Of a stretch of DNA of 64,000 bases, positions 55,224 through 64,000 are shown piece after piece (the first letter of the stretch is position 1; every line of letters starts with the position of its first letter). Made by a program: the position numbers and the translations under genes. The DNA comes from Phoma sp. XZ068 (taxonomy: Eukaryota; Ascomycota; Dothideomycetes; Pleosporales; Didymellaceae). Below the pieces are notes generated by a model that did no database searches, had not been told where the DNA came from, and saw nothing but the letters and a program-made list of their open reading frames with translations. Location of the stretch: the NCBI GenBank assembly GCA_004835665.1, contig RBKR01000003.1:1-64000 (forward strand), in the 5' to 3' direction.

Positions 55224-55541
55224 TTCCGCTCGCTCCCGAAAGGGGTCCTTCAAACAGGTTCAATCGCCTCCAAGCATATGCTCCGGTACCAGAAAGGGAG
55301 AACTCGATTATCGAAATGAAGGATATAGGTGTAAATGCTGAGTGTCAAGGAACCATACTGGTATTGCGACAAATTAAACTTAACCGACCCTGTCCGGGAT
55401 CGCGGGAAAGTGGGGGTAGAGGTGGGGTACGTCGAATCGCTGCGTTTAGTGCACGGACGTTCTGGATCACCTGCCCATCGTGGAATGTGACGTACATCTT
55501 TCCACCCTTCAACCCGCTCACTGGAGCACAAAGCATACACG
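55224..55541. promoter_or_regulatory. Divergent promoter between two regulator-type genes
   Basis: 318 bp. CTGTCCGGGATCGCGGGAAA at about 55390 is the most notable GC-rich site. No zinc-finger coding sequence for the right-hand gene was found here on the plus strand. Confidence 0.45.
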
Positions 55542-57369
55542 ATGGAGACTGTTGATTCCGATGCAGAGTGTTTAACCACTCTACCTCCTTCGCGAGATGA
55601 AAGCTCCTGGCCAGTCGAACGGATACCTTCGCGTCTGGATGCTGAACGTGCTCATCGCCCTCTAGATTCGACCTTCATGCAGTCCTTTAAGTATGCCATC
55701 TTGAACTCTGTGGCACATGACGTAGAGTATCTAACCGACGCCTCTATAAACGACACTGCTGGGTTCCGCCCTTGCGCTTTCAAGGTATGTATATCTTACC
55801 CCCCCCGCCCCCCCATAACCACAACAACAACAAAGCGCCATGTGGATTTTGTGTCGCTAATTGTTGTGGTTCAGACGTACTATCCTCTCACATTGCCTAG
55901 CAAATTGCCCACATTACCATTAGACCCCGTACCTCGGACTTTGCTCGACGCCTTTCGAATGGATGGCCTTCCCAACATGCCACTTATTCATCATGTTCCC
56001 ATTGACTCATATCATACAGCCAATCCGTCTGGTTATCTCGCATATAGCATGGCAACGCTGGGGTCTTTGATTAAGCGGGGAGACCGAAAAATTACACACT
56101 CGCTATGGACTACTGCAAACACGCTTATCGCATTCATGCTTGAAGTCGACAATCGAGAAGCTCGTAAAGTTGATCTAGTCAATGCTGTAAGGTTTGAACC
56201 TCATGCATTGTTATTTTTATCGCTGAACTATTGGCGTAGTGGACGCTTCTTGCAATTTATGGTGCATTGTGTGGGGACCGCGTTTCATGGCAGCAGACAA
56301 ACACAACTCAAGGATACGTTGGAACAGTAAGCTGTCATAATCCTTGTCCAAATCTTGTCACTTATGTTGCTGTAGGCTGCCCGAAGACTATGTCTGTCCC
56401 CCATTGGCCGCCTGATGATGCTGTTGAGCTAATTACAGCTTTCGTAGGTAACAGCCTAAACTCAGTTACAACCGACTGGTAAGCATATGTCACCCACAAA
56501 ACGTGTGAGAGTATATTTGATCAACTTGTTGTACCAGTGCTATCATGCCCGCATTTCTATTGGCAGATGTACTGCGCTCGGTCCACTACGGAGATCGCCT
56601 GTCGGTCTCAATATTTGAGTGTCTGGCTCAGCCGACCGAAGTAAATCTCGCCAGCCTCAATATATACGAAAAAACCATTGGCGGCGTGCACATGCCACCG
56701 TTGGAGCTGGCCGAATCTGGCTCCCTAACAGCACTAGTCGCTCTGCTGGCTAGGATCCATACCTTCGCCTGGACCTTTTACCCGCTTACCACAACCCCCA
56801 CGCCAGCTGGATCTTCTACAGCCTATTCGAACTCCAGCGTCTCGGGATCCGTAAACAGGTCTTATGTTCCTCTTTCTCTCTCTAATGAGACTAGGCTTGC
56901 AGGCCGACGCTTGCATAAGGCGCTGGCACTTTGGGGCGCGGCCTACCTATCAGTTTCCCCTCCGCATACGGTGGTTCTCTACCACTTCTGTAGGATGTAC
57001 TTGACTTTGCCAGCTTTGCAAATGCTACCACGCCTGGCTAAATATCCTCCCCGACTTAATGGCGATGACTTCTCGCTAAACGAAGAATGGTCTATGGGCG
57101 ATACAGAGTTGTCAGATGCCACGGAAGCTTCTGAACATGCTTGGCAAATTTTTGAACAATCTGGCCAATCAACGGACATTCTGGCGCCATGGCTCCCTAT
57201 TGCCGTTTTTTATGCTGCCCTTGTGGTCTGGAGAACTGTGCTTCTACAACCCAATTCTGGAAGTTACGGCTCTCGTAAGGTTGTGCTTCTCTTTAGGGAA
57301 GAACTGAGGAGGATGTGCTGGCCGTGTTGTGCCGTTATGATCAGCACGCTAGAAAAATTAGCTGCTTGA
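55542..57369 (+). CDS. Regulator-like protein with fungal transcription factor domain but no DNA-binding domain
   Basis: ATG at 55542 (METVDSDAECLTTLPPSRD). Intron 1 is 55785-55874 (GTATGT, GCTAAT, TTCAG). Intron 2 (about 56188-56240) links DNREARKVDLVNA to WTLLAIYGALCGDRV, the conserved helical core of the regulatory domain. One or two further introns lie between about 56320 and 56540; the acceptor near 56390 is uncertain, so a frame break there cannot be excluded. The last exon from about 56537 encodes MPAFLLADVLRSVHYGDRLS and a helical C-terminus (WLPIAVFYAALVVWR). Neither C2H2 nor Zn2Cys6 residues occur before the regulatory domain. It could be a co-regulator of the divergently transcribed dual-finger protein, or a regulator that lost its DNA-binding end. 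Confidence 0.65.
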
Positions 57370-57512
57370 GAGCCACTACTTTCCAATGATACTTGAGGCA
57401 AAGAGAAGTGAAGTGGTGTTATATAGGCTTCATACGTAGCCTTTATGGGTTTCTATTGTTCACCAGCGATTGAATCCATTTTCAGGTAACAATGAGCCAC
57501 AAGGGTGCCTTT

Positions 57513-59694
57513 TCAAGACTGCTTCGTAGCCTTTGGAATGATTGGCAAAACAAGGTAGCTCTGTGTCTGCGCGCCAACATGTATCTGGTTCCGTCCGGCC
57601 AAAACTGATTTTGGCCTATCTTTAGCGTCATTGTGCTCAAATAGGCCACTCCCTTGGGTGTCACGACCCGCAATTTGCAAACCCAAAGTGTGGCCTACGC
57701 CTACAACTACGTTGGTAGGCCATATTTCCACATCGACCGGATACAAATTTCCTGGTTCGACGGGCTCTACATCTGAAGAATAGTAGCTTCTGTACGGCAG
57801 ATACTCTCGGTGGTCTGAATGCTCGGTATCCACTTTCCGGAGGCTCAATCGGAGCCAACCTTTGACGACCGGTACAGGCTCACCTGTTGTTCCGGTATAG
57901 AAGACTGCCTTATTGTAAACGAAGGAGATCATATAAAGATTAGTTCATTTTACTGCTTACCCTCTTTGCCCTCCACGTCGTAGTGGCGTATGGTAAGGAA
58001 AATGTCCATGTCTGATGGTGTTGCATCGTTCTCCGAACTGACAGAAACAACTAGATGCGCTAGCGGGTGACCGGTAACCTCAGTCTCTTCCTTGAATGGC
58101 GCTGTACGGAAGTTTATCTCGCCGCTATAAACACAATTGCGGTCAGCATTCTAAACTTTCGTTGCTACGAAGCAGACGTAACTTACTTCATGGCATCATA
58201 ATCAAATACCCCACCCTCACCTGCCTCATTTCCTCCCATATGTCCAGACTTATCGAGGAAGAATTTAGTATACTGCGTGCTCGCAAGAGGCCACTGGGAT
58301 TCTTTTCGTCGAGGAAAAGCTGCCAATTCTGCCGCAGGATTGTTGATTCCAGGGTTTCCTGTGCGGAGGCAAATATCGACGGCTGGTAATTTTCCTGGAA
58401 CACTCCAGCCTTCTCGATCCTCTCCTTTCAGAAACGCGTCTAGAAACGACTTTTGCGCAGCGACCTCCTCCTCTTCGTAGAAAGGGAGGTCATGGCGTCC
58501 AGTAATGCATCGAAGGTACTTGAACTTCGATCCTGCTTGCATGAAGCCATTGATATTTCCCCGCAGATGAAGCAGTATACCGCCCTATGACGATCAGCTT
58601 GATGGAGTAGACACAAGGCTCTTGTTCTTACCCAGTTTGCGACACTGAGAAGTGGTACTTCAATATCCTGAAGTCGGAATTCTTTGCTTTTGTAATACTT
58701 GTCATCTCGAAATTTGTTGGCTGAGGTATCTTCAGGCTGGGATCGCCGCGAGGCTCGTAATTCCTCGCTTGTCAGGTTTCCCTCCAGAGTATCGAGTCCC
58801 CAATTTCTCTCAGCACGACCGGAAAGACCATATTGGTTAGACACTACCTGTCGGTTCCACCACCAGTCTTTCCAAGTATGAGCACATGGGAAATAAGCTT
58901 GGAAGGCGGGTTCGAGCTTACCGATAAATGTATTGGACAAAATTCCGCCATGACGAACTCGGTCACGATAGTAATCACTCATTCCTACTCACGTTAATCA
59001 TCCAAACTCCGCTTGCAAATGCTGTATGTCAAGGGACAGATATATACCTTCCCATGGAACGATAGCAGCAAGGCCTTTTGGGCGCCTGGCTGCAACTCGC
59101 CATTGAGTACCAGCATAATAACTGATACCAAGCAAGCCAACTTTCCCGCTACTCCATGGTTGTTCTGCAGCCCATTCGACAACATCGAAAAAGGAATCAC
59201 TTGTTGCTTGACTCATTGAATCCAACATCCCAGGTGATTGGCCGCAGCCACGCTCATCAACACGAACCACAACATATCCATAATGTGTCCAGAAACCTGG
59301 ATCTGGTGTTTCCCATGCTGAGTGCTGGGATTTATGTTTCGGATTCACTTCTGCGAAGGACTTCGGGTGGAAGCTGTTCATGTGTCAGTCGCAGCCCATT
59401 TATCATATCGGCCTGCACTTACTTTGCGTACGGAATGTCTTTTCCATCTGATTCAAGTGTTTAGCTCAATTCTTCGACTGGGTTTTGCAGGAAGTGGGGT
59501 CATATACATGGGCCATAGGTGACCAATACAGGATATTTGCCATCGGCTTTGGGGCGATAGACGTTACCTCGCACAAGCAAGGGGTCATTAGGCAACGATG
59601 GAGCAGCAGTCCGCAAAGGAATGTCGACATTGAACTCAGCAATATATTGCGAAAAGGTTTCAATGGTATGCAAGTTTCTGACCGGTAGAGGCAT
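57513..59694 (-). CDS. CocE/NonD-type alpha/beta-hydrolase (X-Pro dipeptidyl-peptidase S15 family), cluster B copy
   Basis: CDS complement(join(57513..57904,57961..58124,58187..58584,58632..58984,59048..59373,59423..59447,59508..59694)), 614 aa, six introns of 47-63 nt, including a 25-nt exon encoding YGKDIPYA. The N-terminal domain has LVTYGPYGKDIPYANFHPKS, VVRVDERGCGQSPG and the nucleophile elbow GLLGISYYAGTQW. The C-terminal jelly-roll has AHLVVSVSSENDATPSDMDI and ends LGLQIAGRD...YLVLPIIP. It is a homologue of the gene at 14868-16719 but is split by more introns, so the two clusters did not gain it by recent duplication of one copy. It probably hydrolyses an ester, lactone or amide bond of a pathway compound. 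It is divergent from the flavin monooxygenase. Confidence 0.9.
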
Positions 59695-60104
59695 CTTAAT
59701 GTAGGACCAGGCCTGAGACGTGCTTTCGAATGTAAGACTTGAGGTCGGTGTATAAATAATCAACTTATAATGCAAGCAGGACATTCCGATCAAACGACAC
59801 CGACACCCGTTCCCGCCAACTGTGATATTTCTCCAACGTCCGTGTCCCACGTGACTATCCAGAATTACCCCACCACGGGCCGACCACCAAACACCCCACA
59901 CACTTCCGGATCAGCGCGGACCAGGTGCGCCACACACGCGATTTTGCTGGGAGGTAGAGGCGTTTTCCCCATATTTATGGGCCCTCGGGCTCTCCCCACA
60001 TTGGGAAAGAGTACTTGACGACCAGGATCGTTTCACAACGGCAAATCTTTGTTCATTCCAGACTCACCCATCATTGAAGAATTCTCAAAGTGACAAAAGC
60101 AAGT
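59695..60104. promoter_or_regulatory. Divergent promoter of CocE hydrolase and FAD monooxygenase
   Basis: 410 bp. It contains CCCCACACACTTCCGGA (59894-59910) and CTCCCCACATTGGG (about 59992-60005), both related to the CCCCACATTCCG word. CCACGGGCCGACC and GATCAGCGCGGACC lie between them. Confidence 0.5.
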
Positions 60105-61890
60105 ATGAGCAAAAGAAAGATGGAATTCGAAAACCCCGACGGACTAATTTTGGATATTGGGATCGTTGGCGCTGGCATTGCCGGGCTGGCTGCCGCTGCT
60201 GTCCTGAGTCACTTAGGTCATCGTGTGGAGGTGCGATAATCCTGACAAGCCTACAATTATCTTGAGATGAGCTTGCTAATGGTCAAGTAGTTGTATGAAC
60301 GGTCTCGATTCAATGACGAAGTAGGCGCTGCCATCAACGTAGGTCCCAACGCTGGTCCAGTCCTGGAAGCGCTGGGATTTGATTTTGTTGGTGCACAGTT
60401 GATGGAAGTGCTCGAGGTACGGTACAAAACCAAAGACATCTGTCTCATTAATGTGGTCTTGCGAAATTGATATGTGATTAGGGTGTTCAATTCGACGCGC
60501 AGACCCTGCAGGAGGAATATCGTGGCACTTATGACAACTTTCGGGAAAGATTTGGGTCACCGTGGTATTTCTCACATCGAGCCGACCTACACAATGAGCT
60601 CAAACGGCTTGCCCTTGGAACTTCAGGAACCATACCAGGAGCTAAGATCAATATATCGGCTCCGGTGGCTGATGTAGATTGTGAGACAGGCGCCCTAACA
60701 CTCAATGATGGTACTGTTATTGTTAAGGATGTTATTGTTGGAGCGGACGGCATTCATGTTCGTTACTTCCCACCCATCGCAAAGCTTATCTGTTCAAACC
60801 TGACTTTCCAGTCTGTCGTGGCAAGATCCGTACTGGGGTCTGGAATTCCTGGAGCTGAGATTGGAGAGTGTGCTTATCGGTTCTTGATTCCCACCGAGAA
60901 GCTGCGCCAGAATCCTGTTACACGACCACTGTTCGAGCAAGAAAGAACTACTTTCTCCATTGCTGCAAGTTCTGATCGTAGATTAGTCTGGTATCCATGT
61001 CGAAAGTAAGCTATTTGTGAGCAATGTCCATCCTTACGTATTGCTGCTAAAAAGAAACGTAGTGGAGAACTGCAGAATTTTGTTGGCATACACAAAGCCA
61101 AGGACAATCGAGTTGAAACAGAGAGTAAGTGTTTTGGGGTAGGAAATATTCAGAGATAGCGTGCTGATATCAAACCCAACTTTTAGGCTGGAGCGCGAGT
61201 GGTACTACCCAGGATCTGCTAGATACTTTTTCGGATTTCCATCCGGCTCTGATTGAGGCCTGTCGGTAAGGTCCTGTCTAATAACATCTATGTCAATAGG
61301 TCTTCGAACTGACCTTCCAACTATGCAGTATGGCAGAAGATCCTAAGCTTTGGAAACTCATTTACCGTCCTCCCATCCGGCAGTGGACAAAAGGAAGGGT
61401 TATCCTCATAGGCGATGCAGCTCACCCTATGCTTCCACGTGGGTATTCCCGGGCTCATTTCCGACTCCGACTCTAGAGCTGACATTCACTCGTTCAAGAT
61501 CAAGGCCAAGGCGCGAACCAAGGTATCGAAGATGCTGGTGCCCTAGGCATATTTCTCGCAAATATTGCCCGTTTCGATGATATCCCAATTCGTCTTCAGC
61601 TCGTACAAAACATCCGGCGAGACCGAGCGGCCGCGATGCAAGTGCTCTCCAACGCCGGACAGGATGAAGCTGCGCAAGTAGAGGATGATGCTCGTCGATA
61701 CATGAAGGGTCCAGTTCCCAGTGAGTAATGAATGCTCTTAACCCTGAGCTTTGTGCTCGTACAATTGCCCCAAATCCTTTCGCAAATAATAGCAGGGCTA
61801 ATATGACGCCACGATCCAGAGAATCAAGCAGAATTCCATTCGTGGAATTTTGGATACAACATTATTGAAGAATGTAGAGCATTGCTGTAG
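60105..61890 (+). CDS. FAD-dependent monooxygenase, salicylate hydroxylase type
   Basis: CDS join(60105..60230,60291..60416,60482..60757,60812..61005,61063..61124,61187..61265,61329..61438,61499..61720,61820..61890), 421 aa, eight short introns. The GxGxxG motif is IVGAGIAGLAAAAVL (about 20-34). VKDVIVGADGIHSVVARSVLG is restored by removal of the 54-nt intron at 60758. GRVILIGDAAHPMLPHQGQG and ANQGIEDAGALG complete the FAD site. The C-terminus (SWNFGYNIIEECRALL) matches the family once the distant acceptor at 61819 is used. Group A enzymes of this kind hydroxylate or decarboxylate-hydroxylate aromatic acids to catechols. It should provide the catechol for the LigB-type dioxygenase of cluster B. 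All key motifs are intact. Confidence 0.92.
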
Positions 61891-61934
61891 TATTAATTAA
61901 ATATATCGATTTGTAGGAATCTGGTGACTCTGGT

Positions 61935-62420
61935 GCATTACTCTACCACGTGTTGGAATCTCATTTCCCTTGACTACGTCTTCCTCTGACAACGATCACT
62001 CAGACATTCGCTTCCATCTGAGTTGGGGCGTGAAGAGTGGGCTGGCATGTTTCTGTTCGCTGCAGCGATCATCTATATTCACGCTTCTGCTGAGTTGGTC
62101 AGGTAATGTGTACCGCTGAAGTTCCTTCCGTCATTATTCATCTGCGACTGGACCCTGGAAAAGACGCAAATGGGGCAACAGCAATTTGATGGTTAAATCT
62201 CGTTGACTTTAGAGTCGAAAAAAGAATTACAGTTCATCGCAGACTCACAGAACAGCTTCCATGTTAGGGGTTTTGTAGAATAAAGATGTAGTATTCTTAA
62301 AATTCCTTCAATGCCTCGCGGTTATCCTTCTGGTTGGTCACGCGTCTCAATCTTTTGTTCATGGCGGTGCAACACTTGACGGGTCGATGTCACCCTGTTT
62401 CTAACTCGTATTAATTTACT
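61935..62420 (+). pseudogene. Second, internally deleted fragment of the MFS pseudogene
   Basis: 61955-62140 aligns by eye with 41235-41425 of the MFS pseudogene: TTGGAATCTCATTTCCCTT, GGCATGTTTCTGTTC, TGAGTTGGTCAGGTAATGTG and AGTTCCTTCCGT are shared with few changes. A later stretch, 62320-62390 (GGCGGTGCAACACTTGACGG), matches 42190-42235. The roughly 700 bp between these blocks in the first copy are missing or unrecognisable here. Any reading frame is destroyed. Confidence 0.75.
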
Positions 62421-62587
62421 CTAGTCCTAACCTTGCAATTGTCCTAGAATGTGCCAATGGTACTACTATATGTGCTAGTTTAGTAGTTAGATTGGCCCCA
62501 AGTCTACAACTCTGTTATATACTGGGTAGGATTTAGTGGCATAATATGACTTTTGCTTGGGACCTTCGACTTAGATTTTGCTTATAG

Positions 62588-63640
62588 CTAAGGCTGAGCA
62601 GCATCAACTACCATTGGTGGAAATGTACCGAGCTTCTCCATCTCTTGGAACATCTCAAACACAGTTTCCAGTGTGTCGACGAACATGCAGAATCCATAAC
62701 GCTTGGTCTTGTTCACCGACAGAATTCCGAACGGAAGATAGGCCAAATCTCCCACTGAAAAATTATCTAAAGAACCCTCCCATGGATTCTTCGTCACCTT
62801 TCCACCCGAGTTGGCCATGGTCTCTTCCCACACTTGCTTTGTTGATGGATCAGACGCCCACTGTGCGAGAGTGAAGCTGCAACGAAACTGCATTGGTGGG
62901 CCCTAGCCGAGGGGTCATTTCTTCCAGCCAGCAAGCGCCGTTGCTTGCAGCTTGCCTTTGTCTAGTTCTTGACCCTGTACCTCCGCCAATCCATACCAGC
63001 GGGCTAATTCATGAAAGAATCGATCCCAACTAAGGAGGCCACCGTCTTGAGCATTGAAAGACTGGTTTGCGCACTTGTCTTCAAGAACAGCACACTCACT
63101 CAGATATCGAGTCAATCTAGCCGTCGAGTGGCCGGCTTCGAATTGCCAGGAAGTAAAATCAGCGCCAAGTTTCAGAGGCTCACCCTTGTAGGCTTGGATG
63201 GCCGCATAGATGCCATAGCTCAGAAAGTTATTCATCGATACATGCTCAGTCGCAACGATGATAGCAAATGGATGAACAATATTCCACTTTGTCTCAGGGT
63301 GCTCATCGCAGTAGTCTTTAAGTGCGTCTTCCTGGTGGTAATAGAAATTTGGCAAGAGGTAGATACACGTAGTAAAAGACGTAGTCAACATACACAGCAA
63401 CGTTGCGGAGAGCCTGAGCAATGTGCTCAGCAGAAGAGTTCAAGTCAATTGCGACGTGCTGGATACGAGATCGTTGGTCATCCGAGAGTAATGACAGTAG
63501 TTTAGCTGACAGTGGGCTACGTGACACTGCATAGACCTTAGACCAGCGTTCAGGGATGTCCAACAGCGCCCTGATTGTGTGGAAGCCTCAGATGCCCGTT
63601 GCTCCCAGCACTATAGCTTTCAAGTCATTTGAAGAAGGAT
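62588..63640 (-). pseudogene. PRISE-type (progesterone 5-beta-reductase-like) NAD(P)-dependent reductase pseudogene
   Basis: The minus strand retains the short-chain dehydrogenase start KAIVLGATGI followed directly by a TGA stop and GFHTIRALLDIPERWSKVY, then HVAIDLNSSAEHIAQALRN and VDYVFYYVYLP. The frame jumps to NFYYHQEDALKDYCDEHPET without the central part of the family (roughly 100 or more residues), indicating an internal deletion near 63360. The C-terminal half (KWNIVHPFAIIVATEHVSMN, SWDRFFHELARWYGLAEVQG) is well preserved but is followed by TGA and TAG in the same frame before MQFRCSFTLAQWA and VDTLETVFEMFQEMEKLG. With at least three stops and a deletion it cannot make a normal enzyme. 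Confidence 0.85.
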
Positions 63641-64000
63641 CAAAGGAAGGAAGGTTGCGGTAAATACCAGATTGGCGAAGCGGATATTGCGACGAACCCA
63701 TGTTGCAGACCTGATGTGAAGGGTCGGTTGAGGAAGCGATTGGTCGATATTGACAATTGCACATCAGAGCTCACTTATATACATCCTACGAAACGCAGCG
63801 TCACATGGTAAATCTACGGATACAGTCGGGGATGGAAATGGTCGTCACACTCGAAGTCATGTTGGGGCATTGAGAGAAGAAGAGAGAATAGAAGGCTCCT
63901 CTAGTAGCGTTGTACCCTCAAGAGAGTGGTCCACTAAAATCGCGCTAAAACACGGCGAGGACGTCAGGCCGTAAAAAAGCGTCGCACTAATGCACGATTT
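63641..64000. other. Right-hand end, nothing recognised
   Basis: 360 bp upstream of the broken reductase. A TTATATACATCC TATA-like word lies at 63774. No gene is supported before the window ends. Confidence 0.5.

Noticed and set aside
1..64000. tRNA, rRNA or CRISPR-like features
   Set aside because: No cloverleaf-type sequence, rRNA segment or regularly spaced repeat-spacer array was recognised; the repeats found are subtelomeric.

Overview
This window is the left end of a chromosome of a filamentous ascomycete (Pezizomycotina). It opens with 14 perfect TAACCC units read into the chromosome. Its protein genes carry many short introns of 45-90 nt with GTRAGT-type donors and CTRAC branch sites. 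It encodes typical fungal families: Zn2Cys6 and C2H2 regulators, MFS permeases, CocE-type hydrolases and a telomere-linked RecQ-like helicase. The genus cannot be fixed from the sequence alone.

Layout. 1-4000 is telomere plus gene-free subtelomere: CT-rich variant repeats, an 18-bp minisatellite, about 1.2 kb of strongly pyrimidine-biased DNA, several diverged repeat families and four to five copies of a unit carrying an interstitial telomere block. 4018-10686 holds two long intronless genes in head-to-head orientation: a telomere-linked helicase and an unrecognised 597-aa protein. 10.7-14.3 kb is a decayed zone: a palindromic GCCCC/GGGGC array ending in interstitial telomere repeats, a possible transposase relic, a broken small-protein gene, an orphan ORF and a GH3 fragment without its catalytic domain.

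14.9-27.0 kb (cluster A) looks like an aromatic-ring catabolic cluster: CocE/S15 hydrolase, VOC-type extradiol dioxygenase, C2H2 regulator, FAH-family hydrolase, phenol-hydroxylase-type flavoprotein and a secreted DAPG-hydrolase-like protein with a frameshift. 28-38.4 kb holds a multi-pass membrane protein, an ACS-type MFS permease, a Zn2Cys6 regulator and a six-hairpin glycosidase-like protein. 38.4-43.6 kb is an empty stretch followed by an MFS pseudogene and a PKS ketosynthase relic.

43.9-61.9 kb (cluster B) is a second aromatic-catabolism-type set with different oxygenases: a 14-TM MFS transporter, then four consecutive head-to-head pairs: fumarylacetoacetase/cupin, LigB-type extradiol dioxygenase/ALDH-like protein, dual zinc-finger regulator/regulator-like protein without DNA-binding domain, and CocE hydrolase/salicylate-hydroxylase-type monooxygenase. 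The logic of both clusters (hydroxylate, open the ring by extradiol cleavage, hydrolyse the product) is inferred from family membership; substrates are unknown. A CCCCACATTCCG-like element recurs in promoters of cluster B and, in weaker form, of cluster A. The window ends with a second shred of the MFS pseudogene and a broken PRISE-type reductase. Exon coordinates were worked out by eye from splice signals, reading frame and family conservation.
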